The translations under genes and the position numbers were made by a program. From a bacterium (lineage in GTDB: Bacteria; Hinthialibacterota; Hinthialibacteria; Hinthialibacterales; Hinthialibacteraceae): a stretch of DNA of 64,000 nt. The stretch lies in the NCBI GenBank assembly GCA_016125385.1, contig WGLV01000059.1, positions 1-64,000 of the forward strand, read 5' to 3'. Shown in pieces: positions 28,632-38,230 of the stretch (its first letter is position 1; every line of letters begins with the position of its first letter). The notes beneath the pieces are model-generated. The model worked only from the letters and a program-made list of their open reading frames with translations. It ran no database searches and was not told where the DNA came from.

Positions 28632-29091
28632 GCTCGTTCACCAGACGCCGGTACAACGATTCCCTCACCGCCGGCGTCAACAACGATTCGATCTCAACGC
28701 GCTGAATCAGCCCCGCGCCATCTTTCAATACGCCCGCGAGATAGGGGGCGTCCGCACAGGAAACGCCCGATGGCTGTTCGGCGCCCTCGTCAAACCGCGC
28801 CGTATCGTTGACCTGTTCGGCTTCCATCGCGAGAAATCCCGCGTTTTCCAGCCGGAGAACGATTGTCCGGCTGTTGTACCAGTCGCGCCGGGGACGGCCC
28901 GTCAACATCACACACAGATCGACCACGGGCGCCGTTTCACCACGATAATCAATAATGCCGATCACGCCTTGCGGTGCATGCGGGATCGGCCGCGCTTCGA
29001 GCAGCGGCAGAATCTCCACAACGCGGCGTGCTTCAATCGCATAGCGTTGGCTTCCCGCTGAAAACAGCAGCATCAACGGCATGACTGTCAA
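28621..29091 (-). CDS. CheW-like coupling protein (WspB-like)
   Basis: A 156-residue single-domain CheW protein. It shows [38 protein letters not shown] and [13 protein letters not shown], the standard beta-barrel coupling fold and close in pattern to WspB. It links the receptor to the hybrid kinase. The start overlaps the receptor stop by 4 bases (ATGA). An ATG three codons later is also possible. Confidence 0.92.
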   Translation of the reverse strand: MTVMPLMLLFSAGSQRYAIEARRVVEILPLLEARPIPHAPQGVIGIIDYRGETAPVVDLCVMLTGRPRRDWYNSRTIVLRLENAGFLAMEAEQVNDTARFDEGAEQPSGVSCADAPYLAGVLKDGAGLIQRVEIESLLTPAVRESLYRRLVNEHGE

Positions 29092-31430
29092 TGCTCCTTC
29101 ATTTTGAAACGGGAAAATTCATGCTGCAAACGTTGCGACGCCTCATTCAATTGGGCTGTAGCGTTGTTGAATTCCTTCAGCGAATTGGCGATTTGTTCGG
29201 CCCCTTCTGATAATTGAACCATCGCCTGCGTAATCTGCTGGGCTCCCTGCGACTGCAGGTTCATCCCTTCGAGCACGTTAGTGAAACGGGGACGGATTTC
29301 TTCCACGGTCTGGATGATCTCGCTCAATTGTCCACTGATCTCGCTGACCTCACCCACTCCATGCGTCACTTCTTTCGAAAACTTATCCATCTCCATGACA
29401 CCGGCGGAGACAGCGGAGAGCATCTCACGCACCATTTTTTCGATATCGAGAGTCGCCACCGCGGCCTGATCGGCCAGACGGCGGATCTCACGCGCCACCA
29501 CCGAAAACCCCTGTCCATATTCACCTGCTTTTTCCGCTTCGATGGCGGCGTTCAACGAAAGCAGGTTGGTCTGGTCGGCCACTTTGGTGATCGTGGTGAT
29601 GATACTGTTTATATTGTTCGCCTTGTCGTTAATCGCCGACAACTTCGCTGAAAATGAACCGGTCGCCTTCACCAGGCGGTGCATGGTTTCATCGATGCCG
29701 TTCAAGCCATGCCGGCCGGTTTCAGCGAGTTGCACGTTCCGGTTTCCCAGTTCGCCGACTTCGTTCATGGTGTTGACCAGTTCACGCGACGTGGCCGAAA
29801 TTTCTTTGGCGGTGGCCACGACTTCATTGGTCGACGATGCCTGTTCGGCGACGGTGGTTTCGAGTTGCCGCGCCGAAGCCGCGATCTGCGTCGTCGAGGT
29901 CGTCACCTGAACCCCCACGCGCTGAACCTGCGTCACCATGTTGGTGAGGTTATCCATCAGGCGGTTAAAATGACTGGCGAAAGCGCCCATCTCGCCCGAA
30001 CAGCGTTCGGGAATCCGGCGGCTGAGATCGGCTTCACCGGAGGCGAGGTCGGCCAGCTCGCGCGTGACCAGTTGAATGGAAAAAGAAATCGCGCGAATGA
30101 TCGGCCAGCCAAGCACGAACACGATCAGCAGAACCAGCCCGAGATTGATCAGGATGCCTCGACCGATCTGGTTGGCGAGACGAAACGCCTCGTTCTGATT
30201 CATCACCGCGAGAATGTACCAATCGAGCCCGGGAACATCCAGCGGCGAATACGCGCCGATCTGCGCTTCGCCGCGCTCATCGCGAAACACCGCGACGCCC
30301 GAGGTTCCCGAAACCGACGACTGGGCGATGTCTTTCGCCAGCAGCGGCGTCAACACGGAAGTATTCGTCCGGTCGATCATCTCGATCTGGCTGACCGGCG
30401 CGCCCGCGCGCCGCAACAGATCGAGATAACGGTCTTTGTTTTCGACCAGCCCGCGCACGTCGTTGCGCAGCGTACCGTCATGAGACACGATGTAAACCTG
30501 CCCGGTACGGCCCAGACCGGCTTCTTCCCATTGCCCCATGATGGTCATCATCTCGTTGATTTTTTCGATGGAAAGTTGAAACGCGAGTACGCCCGCCAGG
30601 CGCTCGCCGTCATAAATGGGCGAGGCGATAAACGCGGCGGGAATATTGCCCGACGGCCCGTAGCGTTCAAAATCGATAAACACCACATCGTCGGGCGAAG
30701 GCAATGCACAGGCCCGTTCAAACGCGCGCGCCAGCGGCCCATCGCTGAATGCTCCGGTTTTGAGATCGGCGCCGAAGTCGCATTCCTTCGCGGTCGAATA
30801 TACCACGACGCCCGAGTCGGCTTCGATCAGAAACAGATCGTAATAATCGAATCGTTTTGCGTAATCGGCGAATTGGGGATGAAAACGCAGATGATGGTGG
30901 TTATACAATACGTCGTACGGGGCCTCCTTCATCGCCGCGCGATCGGCCTGATCGGGATTCTCGACAATATACATATATTGCAGAATTCTCGACGCCGGGC
31001 TGGACGGCATCCATTGCAGATAAGAGTCCAGCGATACGCCGGGCGTTTTCTCAACCAGATTTTTATAATGTCCGGCCAGCGCCTGATCCCATTCCTCTTT
31101 ATTCTGGCGGTATTCCGGAGGCGGCAGATTTTCCAGCTGATGATATCCCTGTGAAAACGCCATCATGGCTTCCAGCGTCATCAGGTCTTTGGAAAGCGTA
31201 ATGATCTGCTGTTCGATGCGTGTGAAATAATCTTCGACCTGCGCCTTCTTGGTTTCACGCAAGATGGTAAGTTGATTGGTCGCCGCGTCTTCCAGCGTTG
31301 TTTTCGCCCGCCAGTAAGCCGCCGTCCCCATCACCGCGATCGGCGTCATGCCGATAAATAAAAGCAGAAAAATCAGTTTGGCGCGGATCGTCGTTTTATC
31401 CCACGAATGCAACGAGTTGGAAGGCGGCAT
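29088..31430 (-). CDS. methyl-accepting chemoreceptor with large extracytoplasmic domain
   Basis: A receptor of about 780 residues and the first gene of the chemosensory operon. A membrane helix (about 19-41) is followed by a roughly 380-residue periplasmic domain of the double-Cache type ([33 protein letters not shown]). A second helix (about 421-445), HAMP and the MCP signalling domain follow, with hairpin tip residues [20 protein letters not shown]. The ATG at 31430 has GGGAGA upstream; a longer frame from 31466 lacks one. Pseudomonas WspA, by contrast, has a small four-helix-bundle sensor, so this system senses something else, probably a small ligand. Confidence 0.93.
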   Translation of the reverse strand: MPPSNSLHSWDKTTIRAKLIFLLLFIGMTPIAVMGTAAYWRAKTTLEDAATNQLTILRETKKAQVEDYFTRIEQQIITLSKDLMTLEAMMAFSQGYHQLENLPPPEYRQNKEEWDQALAGHYKNLVEKTPGVSLDSYLQWMPSSPASRILQYMYIVENPDQADRAAMKEAPYDVLYNHHHLRFHPQFADYAKRFDYYDLFLIEADSGVVVYSTAKECDFGADLKTGAFSDGPLARAFERACALPSPDDVVFIDFERYGPSGNIPAAFIASPIYDGERLAGVLAFQLSIEKINEMMTIMGQWEEAGLGRTGQVYIVSHDGTLRNDVRGLVENKDRYLDLLRRAGAPVSQIEMIDRTNTSVLTPLLAKDIAQSSVSGTSGVAVFRDERGEAQIGAYSPLDVPGLDWYILAVMNQNEAFRLANQIGRGILINLGLVLLIVFVLGWPIIRAISFSIQLVTRELADLASGEADLSRRIPERCSGEMGAFASHFNRLMDNLTNMVTQVQRVGVQVTTSTTQIAASARQLETTVAEQASSTNEVVATAKEISATSRELVNTMNEVGELGNRNVQLAETGRHGLNGIDETMHRLVKATGSFSAKLSAINDKANNINSIITTITKVADQTNLLSLNAAIEAEKAGEYGQGFSVVAREIRRLADQAAVATLDIEKMVREMLSAVSAGVMEMDKFSKEVTHGVGEVSEISGQLSEIIQTVEEIRPRFTNVLEGMNLQSQGAQQITQAMVQLSEGAEQIANSLKEFNNATAQLNEASQRLQHEFSRFKMKEH

Positions 31431-31496
31431 GATTGGTTCTCCCAAACCAGTTCTTTTTTTCAGCACAACAAAGCCGGTTCTGCACCGATTTTCCGT

Positions 31497-31502
31497 ATTA
31501 TA
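31497..31502 (-). promoter_or_regulatory. candidate -10 box of the chemosensory operon
   Basis: A perfect TATAAT on the minus strand lies about 66 bases upstream of the receptor ATG, in the AT-rich divergent gap 31431-31632. No good -35 box is seen at the expected spacing, so the call is tentative. Confidence 0.3.
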
Positions 31503-31632
31503 CCGAAAAAAATATTCATACCGGGCGGGCGCGGTCTTTTTTTCACAATCCGCCGATCTTTTTCATTCACTATAGACAAGCCCTTATCCGGTTTGTCATA
31601 CTGGCGGAATGTTGAATGGGAGGGAAAGAAAA

Positions 31633-33153
31633 ATGAGATGGGTAACCGCTTTTTGTTTTTCCGCGCTCGCCCTGGCGCTTACGTTGTTAAAGGGCGTGGC
31701 CGCGTTCGCCGCTGAACTGCCCAACGTACTCATCATCATGTCCGACGATCACGCCGCCTATGTCAGCGGAGCTTATGGCAATCCCAAAGCGAGAACCCCC
31801 AACATCGACCGTCTGGCTCGCAACGGCGTCCGCTTCACCAACGCCTTCGTCAACTGCCCCATGTGTACTCCCTCCCGCCAGTCGCTCATCACGGGACGCC
31901 TGCCTCACTCGGTGGGCGTGACGCATCTCACCACGGCGTTGGGAGATGACCCCGTCACGCTGGCCGAAGTGTTCAAACAAAATGGCTACACCACCGCCGC
32001 GTATGGAAAAATGCACTTCAATAGCGCGCGCAAACACGGATTCGATGAACTGCTCGACCTGAAAGATCACAACCAGTATCTGAAAAATCATCCCGCGAAG
32101 GCGCTGCCCATCGATCTCGAAGTTCTGCCCGTATGGAAACCGTTCCGCGACCCGGCCCGCGTGTGGCTGAACGGCATGTACGTACCGTATGGCGCCTATG
32201 ACCGCGACATGGCTGGCACCTGGTTCACCGAACAGGCCGATGAATTCATGGAACGGCATCAGGACGACCCTTTTTTTCTTATCGTCAGTTTTTATGAGCC
32301 GCATTCGCCATTTCGCTTTCCGGTCGAATACCGCGGATCATTCGATCCGGATTCATTCACGGTTCCCGAAGTCGGTCCCCAGGACGACTGGCAGATTCCC
32401 GCGATCTTCCGCGATCTGTCGAAAGAGGATTTTCAGCGGATCACCGCCTCCTATTACACCTCGACGGAATACATGGACCATAATGTGGGCCGCGTACTCG
32501 ATTCGCTGGACCGTCGCGGGCTCAGCGACGACACGTTGGTCATCTATCTGGGAGACCACGGCTACAACCTTGGTCATCACGGCCGCGCTGAAAAACACGT
32601 CCACTATGAAGAATGCGTCCGCGCGCCGCTGATCGTCCGCGACCCACGAATGGACCGAAGCGGCGTTACGGTGGATGGGCTGGTCGAGTTCATCGATATC
32701 TTCCCCACCGTGACCGACTATTGCGGTTTCGATAATCCGCCTGATGTGGAAGGCCGCAGCCTGATGCCGCTTTTGGAAGGAACAACGGAAGATGGACGTG
32801 ATTTCGTCTTCAGTGAGTATTATGACAATGAAGAAGCGATGGTGCGCAACGCCCGGTATAAACTCATATACAGCACCGGCAAGCGCGAGCGGCAGGACGG
32901 CTACGCCACCGGACGTCCATTAACCGGGCGCTATCGTCTTTTTTACGACGTAGCGCACGATCCGCATGAAACCGTCAATCTGGCCGATATGCCTCAAATG
33001 CAACCGATGATAAATGACTTCGAAGTTGAAATGCTGCGGCGATTTGAAGCGAGTCATCCCGCCGCGATTTCAATACCCGCCGGCCTGAGCCGCGAAGAGC
33101 AGCTCGATTATTTTCTGACATGGCGCGAAGAAGGTCCTGAATCGAACCCCTGA
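31633..33153 (+). CDS. secreted type I sulfatase
   Basis: A 506-residue arylsulfatase-family enzyme that hydrolyses sulfate esters. It has a signal peptide (MRWVTAFCFSALALALTLL...AFAA), the N-terminal metal ligands in IIMSDDH, the formylglycine motif C78-T-P-S-R (then QSLITGRLP) and the second metal site VIYLGDHGYNLGHHG. The active cysteine must be oxidised to formylglycine by a maturase not encoded in this window. The ATG at 31633 follows GGGAGGGAAAG; an ATG 24 bases earlier is in frame but weaker. The next gene begins 16 bases later, so the two form a pair, probably acting on one sulfated glycan. Confidence 0.93.
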   Translation: MRWVTAFCFSALALALTLLKGVAAFAAELPNVLIIMSDDHAAYVSGAYGNPKARTPNIDRLARNGVRFTNAFVNCPMCTPSRQSLITGRLPHSVGVTHLTTALGDDPVTLAEVFKQNGYTTAAYGKMHFNSARKHGFDELLDLKDHNQYLKNHPAKALPIDLEVLPVWKPFRDPARVWLNGMYVPYGAYDRDMAGTWFTEQADEFMERHQDDPFFLIVSFYEPHSPFRFPVEYRGSFDPDSFTVPEVGPQDDWQIPAIFRDLSKEDFQRITASYYTSTEYMDHNVGRVLDSLDRRGLSDDTLVIYLGDHGYNLGHHGRAEKHVHYEECVRAPLIVRDPRMDRSGVTVDGLVEFIDIFPTVTDYCGFDNPPDVEGRSLMPLLEGTTEDGRDFVFSEYYDNEEAMVRNARYKLIYSTGKRERQDGYATGRPLTGRYRLFYDVAHDPHETVNLADMPQMQPMINDFEVEMLRRFEASHPAAISIPAGLSREEQLDYFLTWREEGPESNP

Positions 33154-33169
33154 TGAACGGGAGAAACGC

Positions 33170-34120
33170 ATGAAACGTCCGGCATGGCTCATACTGAGCG
33201 TGTTCTGTTCCATTGCCGTCAACGCCAGCGTCTTTGGCGGCGATGGCATTTTCGTCCCCGCACTGGATGGCGATCCGTGGGTCGTCGCCGGCAATCCCGA
33301 TTTGGGTCCATTGACCGGTGAAAAGCAACAACCGGTTGACTTTGGCGTGTGGCAAGCCTCCGATGGAAGCTGGCAGCTATGGTCCTGCATTCGTTCTACA
33401 AAAGAAACCGGCAACACACGGCTTTTCTACCGGTGGCAGGGTGACCAACTGGACCGCGATCATTGGACCCCCATGGGAGTCGCCATGCGCGCCGACGCCG
33501 CGTTGGGTGAAACGCCTGGCGGGCTTCAGGCGCCGCACGTCATACGCATCCGCGGCGAGTATTTTATGTTCTATGGCGACTGGGTGAATATTCGCATTGC
33601 GCGCGGCTGGGACGGCAAGACTTTCGCCCGCTGGCTTACGTCATTCAACCGCGATGGATTGTTCAACGAAGGAGCTGAATCGAACGCGCGCGATCCAATG
33701 GTGATCGACATTGATGGACTCTATCATTGCTATTACACCGCTCATCCCCAGAGAAAGGGCGCGGTTTATTGCCGAACCAGCATCGACCTGATCGAATGGA
33801 GTCCAGCAAAAATCGTAGCGTCGGGCGGGCAGGCCGGCACGGAATTCTACAGCGCGGAGTGTCCTCACGTGGTACGGCGCGGCGAGGATTTCTATCTATT
33901 GCGAACGCAACGGTATGGCGAAAACGCGATCACTCGCGTTTATCGCTCGACCGATCCGATGGAATTCGGCGTGAATGACGACCGCTGTCTGATTGGCTCG
34001 CTCCCCGTCGCCGCGCCTGAAATCATCCAATACGATGGACGGTGGTTTATCGCGTATCTGAAAAACGATCTGCACGGAATCCAGATCGCCCGGTTAAAGT
34101 GGGATGATGCCGCCCGATAG
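33170..34120 (+). CDS. secreted GH43-like five-bladed propeller protein
   Basis: A 316-residue protein with a signal peptide (MKRPAWLILSVFCSIAVNAS). The mature part looks like the five-bladed beta-propeller of glycoside hydrolase families 43/32/68. Blade-like repeats include FGVWQASDGSWQLWSCIRST, APHVIRIRGEYFMFYGDW, ARDPMVIDIDGLYHCYYTAH and SAECPHVVRRGEDFYLLRTQ. Acidic residues in ARDP and SAECP are in positions where GH43 enzymes have catalytic groups, but I cannot confirm activity. It is co-transcribed with the sulfatase and converges on the GGDEF gene, with stops 20 bases apart. Confidence 0.7.
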   Translation: MKRPAWLILSVFCSIAVNASVFGGDGIFVPALDGDPWVVAGNPDLGPLTGEKQQPVDFGVWQASDGSWQLWSCIRSTKETGNTRLFYRWQGDQLDRDHWTPMGVAMRADAALGETPGGLQAPHVIRIRGEYFMFYGDWVNIRIARGWDGKTFARWLTSFNRDGLFNEGAESNARDPMVIDIDGLYHCYYTAHPQRKGAVYCRTSIDLIEWSPAKIVASGGQAGTEFYSAECPHVVRRGEDFYLLRTQRYGENAITRVYRSTDPMEFGVNDDRCLIGSLPVAAPEIIQYDGRWFIAYLKNDLHGIQIARLKWDDAAR

Positions 34121-34140
34121 CCGATCGAGGGGCTCGCTTA

Positions 34141-35037
34141 TTACTCAAATTGAAAACGCGTAACGCAATTGCGGCCGCGGTCTTTTGACTGATATAAGGC
34201 TTGATCGGCTTCGAGAACGAGCCGCTCCAATGAATAATGAACGGGGTGCTGGTTGTCTGCCACGCCAATACTGATCGTCACGTTGATCGGATATTCACCC
34301 GCATTAAGCGGTTCGTCTTCAAAGCGCTTCCGGATACGCTCTCCCAGCGTCGCGGCGACATCCAGAGTGGCGCCCGGCGCGATAATCAGAAATTCTTCTC
34401 CACCGTACCGGCCCACGAAATCGTAGGCGCGCAGCGATAACGCCATTCTCTCAGCCGCCTGCCGCAGAACCTGATCGCCGGCGATGTGACCGTACGTATC
34501 GTTCACGTTTTTAAAATAATCCAGATCGATTAACAGGGCGCTGACGGGTTCTTTCATGCGCTCGGCGCGCGCCATGGCCTTCTGCGTGGTTTCCAGAATG
34601 GCGCTTCGATTATAAAGCCCGGTCAGCATATCGTGAGTCGCCGCGTGATGAAGCTGCTTGTGCAGATCGAGAATCCGGCGGCCAACCATCATGCGCGCAT
34701 GAAGAACGTCCTGATCGAAAGGTTTGATGACAAAGTCATCCGCTCCGGCTTCAAGACCGGTAACGATGTCTTCTTTTTTGTTTTTCCCCGTCAGGATAAT
34801 GATATAGGTATAAGGCCGGTACGATTGTTCGGCCCGGATCTTCCGGCAGAGTTCGATTCCATCCAGTCCCGGCATCATCCAGTCGAGGATGGCTAGATGA
34901 GGGGGATCGGGAACGCTTAAAACCTCCCAGGCCATCTCTCCATTGTTGGTTTCGATTACCTGGTAATTCCATTTCGCCAGCGTATTATGCAGGACATGCC
35001 TTGAAACAGCCTCATCTTCGGCGATCAATACTTTCAT
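34141..35037 (-). CDS. receiver-GGDEF diguanylate cyclase
   Basis: A roughly 298-residue response regulator: receiver (1-125; KVLIAEDEAVSRHVL, LAILDWMMPGLDG, phosphorylatable Asp) and GGDEF domain (about 135-295) with intact GRYGGEEFLIIAPG. The inhibitory I-site RxxD (RAYD) lies five residues before GGEEF, so product inhibition by cyclic di-GMP is expected. Its receiver lacks the WspR hallmarks seen in the phosphatase regulator at 22229-23398. The ATG at 35037 is chosen; a TTG three codons upstream is possible. It lies 2.7 kb from the Wsp-like operon on the same strand, separated by two opposite-strand genes. Confidence 0.94.
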   Translation of the reverse strand: MKVLIAEDEAVSRHVLHNTLAKWNYQVIETNNGEMAWEVLSVPDPPHLAILDWMMPGLDGIELCRKIRAEQSYRPYTYIIILTGKNKKEDIVTGLEAGADDFVIKPFDQDVLHARMMVGRRILDLHKQLHHAATHDMLTGLYNRSAILETTQKAMARAERMKEPVSALLIDLDYFKNVNDTYGHIAGDQVLRQAAERMALSLRAYDFVGRYGGEEFLIIAPGATLDVAATLGERIRKRFEDEPLNAGEYPINVTISIGVADNQHPVHYSLERLVLEADQALYQSKDRGRNCVTRFQFE

Positions 35038-35099
35038 ACTTTCCAATCACCTTTCCTGTAATACGCTCCGGGCGAATCAATCTGAAACCGGGAGGCCCT

Positions 35100-36647
35100 T
35101 TAATCTCCATCGCCATTCTGTTGAGGATGACGCCCATACAACTCCGTCAGTTCTCGCAATCGAGAAGCCAGCTCGGAGTCGAATTGCTCCGCGTCCATAC
35201 GCCACAGCCAGTTATCCGTCGCGCGGCCCGGCTGATTCATCCGCGCTTCCGTGCCCAATCCCAGAACGTCCTGCATGGGGAAGACGGCGATATTGGCCAC
35301 CGAAGCGGTGACGGCGCGGATAAAATCCCATTGCTCCTCATCGCCATTGGCTTTGACGTAACGCCGGGCGAACTCGATTTCGCGGTTTGCTTCTTCCACG
35401 GATCGGGTACTGTCATCGCGGCCCGCGCCGTTCAGCCACCCCACGATGGTGTCGTTGTCGTGCGTCCCGGTATACGCCGCCAGATTCCTGACGTAGTGAT
35501 GAGGCAGCGAGGTGTTGGTAGCATCGGAGCCAAAGGCGAACTGGATGATCGCCATGCCCGGCAGTTCAAAATGATTTCGCAACGCCTCAACTTCATCCGT
35601 TATGACGCCCAGGTTTTCAGCAATGATGGGCAGGTCTCCCAGTTCGCCGCCGAGGTGATCGAAAAACGCCGCGCCCGGCCCGGGGACCCAACGCCCATTA
35701 ATTGCGGTCTCCTCTGAAGCGGGCACTTCCCAATACGACTCAAATCCACGGAAATGATCGATCCGGACGATGTCGACGTCTTTCAGCGTCTCCCGCACGC
35801 GCGCCGTCCACCATTGAAATACGCGGTCGCGCTGTTCTTCCCACCGATACAGCGGGTTCCCCCACAATTGGCCGGTTTCACTGAAATAATCGGGAGGAAC
35901 GCCCGCGACCACCGTCGAATCTCCAGCCTCGTCGAGAAAAAAGAGAGGCCGGTTCGCCCAGACGTCGGCGCTGTCATGAGCGACGTAGATGGGGATGTCG
36001 CCCACGATCTGGATTCCATTCTGATTGGCGTACTGTTTCAGATGACGCCATTGACGGGCGAACATAAACTGCTTGAATTTCGCCGCCTGCATCCGGTCTG
36101 AGAGCCGCTCGCGCCATGATGACAGAGCCTGCGGCTCGCGCAGCGCGACGCCCTGTTCCCATTTCGTCCAGACGGCGCCTTCGTGAGCCTCTTTTAACGA
36201 GATGAACAGCGCATAGTCTTCAAGCCACCAACCGTTCTGCGAGCAGAAGTTTGAAAAACTCTCTCGCCATTCATCGGACGCCTGGTTTGAAAATCGCCGG
36301 GCCGCGCGCGAAAGCAAATCGTGCTTCCACGGAATCAGCTGACCAAAATCCACTTTCGTCTTGGGGAACACGGGAGCGGATGCCAAGTCGTCATCGGTAA
36401 GAAAATTCCACTCGGCCAGTTGTTCGAGATTGATCAGGAGCGGATTCCCCGCGAACGCCGAAAAGGATTGATAGGGAGAGTCGCCAAACCCGGTATGGCC
36501 CAGCGGCAAAACCTGCCAAAGGCTCTGCCTCGCCTCACAGAGAAAATCAACGAATTGATAGGCTGAACTCCCGATATCGCCGATACCGAAGCGTCCGGGC
36601 AACGAGGTGGGATGAAGCAAGATGCCGCTTGTACGTTTAAATTCCAT
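35100..36647 (-). CDS. malQ: 4-alpha-glucanotransferase (amylomaltase, GH77)
   Basis: A 515-residue GH77 enzyme that transfers alpha-1,4-glucan segments between malto-oligosaccharides, acting in cytoplasmic glycogen or maltodextrin metabolism. Signatures: GILLHPTSLPGRFGIGDIG at the N-terminus, the nucleophile region DIVRIDHFRGFESYWEVP, the acid/base glutamate in PIIAENLGVITDEV, and YTGTHDNDTIVGW. Length is normal for the short bacterial form. ATG 36647 is chosen over an in-frame start 18 bases upstream. It is a single gene with no other glycogen genes in the window. Confidence 0.95.
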   Translation of the reverse strand: MEFKRTSGILLHPTSLPGRFGIGDIGSSAYQFVDFLCEARQSLWQVLPLGHTGFGDSPYQSFSAFAGNPLLINLEQLAEWNFLTDDDLASAPVFPKTKVDFGQLIPWKHDLLSRAARRFSNQASDEWRESFSNFCSQNGWWLEDYALFISLKEAHEGAVWTKWEQGVALREPQALSSWRERLSDRMQAAKFKQFMFARQWRHLKQYANQNGIQIVGDIPIYVAHDSADVWANRPLFFLDEAGDSTVVAGVPPDYFSETGQLWGNPLYRWEEQRDRVFQWWTARVRETLKDVDIVRIDHFRGFESYWEVPASEETAINGRWVPGPGAAFFDHLGGELGDLPIIAENLGVITDEVEALRNHFELPGMAIIQFAFGSDATNTSLPHHYVRNLAAYTGTHDNDTIVGWLNGAGRDDSTRSVEEANREIEFARRYVKANGDEEQWDFIRAVTASVANIAVFPMQDVLGLGTEARMNQPGRATDNWLWRMDAEQFDSELASRLRELTELYGRHPQQNGDGD

Positions 36648-36923
36648 ACTCACTCTTTCGCGCAAATGAAAAGATTTGCATTCGTATTGTTCGTGAAAAA
36701 TCGATGTAAAAAACCGCTTTAACAGGGCAATATTACAGCGCCATTGACCACAATTAAATAAGTTTAAATAAGTATTATATCATCGGAATCTTCGAATCAA
36801 TCACCCCGATGAACTCCAATCACACGGATGGCGCTCGCGTCACTTCCAGCCATTTATCACGATATGTTACGATCCAAAAATCCCGGTCTTGATTAAAACC
36901 CGTTCAACACGAAAGAGGTCTCT

Positions 36924-38228
36924 ATGATGAATGCTCGGATTCTCACAAGATTTTCAATATGGTTCGCGGTCATCCTGATCGCGTCGAGCGCGTTCGCCGA
37001 CGTTCAACTGCAAGTCACGCCCGATCATGAAGATTGGGTATACGACATCGCCGAACCGGTCACTTTCAAGATTTCGTTAACGTCTGACGGTCAGCCGGTC
37101 AAATCAGCCAAAATCAGTTATCAGATCGGCCCCGAACAGATGCCCCTGTTTCAGGAAGGCTCGCTCGATATCGAAAATGGCTCGAGCGAGCTGAATTCTT
37201 ACGGCCTCGACCGGCCGGGCTTTCTCCGCTGCACGGTATACGCCGAGCTGGATGGAAAGAGATATCGTGGATTGGCCACCGCCGCGTATCAGCCGGATCG
37301 GATCCAGCCCGCTTCTCCCATGCCGGACGATTTTGATTCGTATTGGAAAGGCGAGTTGGAAAAACTTGAAAAAGTTCCTCTGGAACCCGTGCTCACGCCT
37401 CTGCCCGAATACAGCAATGACAAGGTCGACGCGTATCACGTCAGCTACGTGGCGGATGAGGGCGGCTGGAGGGGTTCATCGCGCTTTTATGGCATGCTCG
37501 CCGTCCCGAAAGGCGACGGTCCCTTCCCCGCCTTGTTGCAGGTGCCCGGCGCGGGAGTACGCGCGTACCGGCCGCAGACTTACTGGGCCGAACGCGGCGT
37601 CATCCATCTGACGGTGGGTATTCACGGCATCCCGGTGAATCTGCCCGACGAATTGTACAACAGCCTGGGCAACGGCGCGCTGAAGAACTACTTCTTCGCC
37701 AACCTCGACGACCGCGATCAATACTATTATCACCGCGTGTTTCTGGGGTGCGCCCGCGCGGTTGATTTCATCTTCCAGCTCGACAAGTTCGATGGAAAAA
37801 CGCTGGGAATTCACGGCGGCAGCCAGGGAGGCGCGCTCTCCATCACCACCGCCGCGCTTGAGCCGCGCATCCGTTTTGTCGCCTCAACCTACCCCGCGAT
37901 GTGCGATCATTATGGCTATCTTGAAGGACGGGCGGGCGGATGGCCTCACCTGTTCAAGTCGCGCGATTCGTTCAATTTCAAGGAAGACAAATTCAAAACG
38001 GCGCTCTATTACGATGTAGTCAATTTCGCGCGGCGCCTGACCGTTCCCGTGCTGATGGGATTCGGATACAACGATGAAACCTGCCCGCCGACCTCGATGT
38101 ACGCGGCTTACAACTCCATCCCCAGCGATAAAGAGCTTCAGATCGTTCAGCGCATGGGTCACGGTATGACCGACGAGCACGCCCGATACGCCGACCAGTG
38201 GCTCGTGAAACATTTGAAAGGCGAATAA
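36924..38228 (+). CDS. secreted acetyl xylan esterase-like (AXE1/CE7) hydrolase
   Basis: A 434-residue alpha/beta hydrolase with a signal peptide (residues about 10-25) and an N-terminal beta-sandwich extension of about 110 residues. The core matches the AXE1/CE7 family: FDSYWKGELEKLEKVPLEP, the nucleophile elbow GIHGGSQGGALS (Ser near 300), the aspartate region GFGYNDETCPPTSMY and the histidine in MGHGMTDEH. These enzymes remove acetyl groups from xylan or oligosaccharides. AGAGG precedes the start. It overlaps nothing but is followed 2 bases later by the next secreted protein gene, so the two are an operon in a pectin-type degradation cluster. Confidence 0.85.
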   Translation: MMNARILTRFSIWFAVILIASSAFADVQLQVTPDHEDWVYDIAEPVTFKISLTSDGQPVKSAKISYQIGPEQMPLFQEGSLDIENGSSELNSYGLDRPGFLRCTVYAELDGKRYRGLATAAYQPDRIQPASPMPDDFDSYWKGELEKLEKVPLEPVLTPLPEYSNDKVDAYHVSYVADEGGWRGSSRFYGMLAVPKGDGPFPALLQVPGAGVRAYRPQTYWAERGVIHLTVGIHGIPVNLPDELYNSLGNGALKNYFFANLDDRDQYYYHRVFLGCARAVDFIFQLDKFDGKTLGIHGGSQGGALSITTAALEPRIRFVASTYPAMCDHYGYLEGRAGGWPHLFKSRDSFNFKEDKFKTALYYDVVNFARRLTVPVLMGFGYNDETCPPTSMYAAYNSIPSDKELQIVQRMGHGMTDEHARYADQWLVKHLKGE

Positions 38229-38230
38229 TC

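Noticed and set aside
29679-31154. A 491-residue open frame on the plus strand inside the chemoreceptor gene
   Set aside because: It is antisense to a clear MCP gene; the sequence is Arg/His-rich shadow with no recognisable domain.
34141-35037. The REC-GGDEF protein as the true WspR of the chemosensory operon
   Set aside because: Its receiver lacks the WspR hallmarks, which are instead found in the phosphatase regulator at 22229-23398; it also lies outside the operon.
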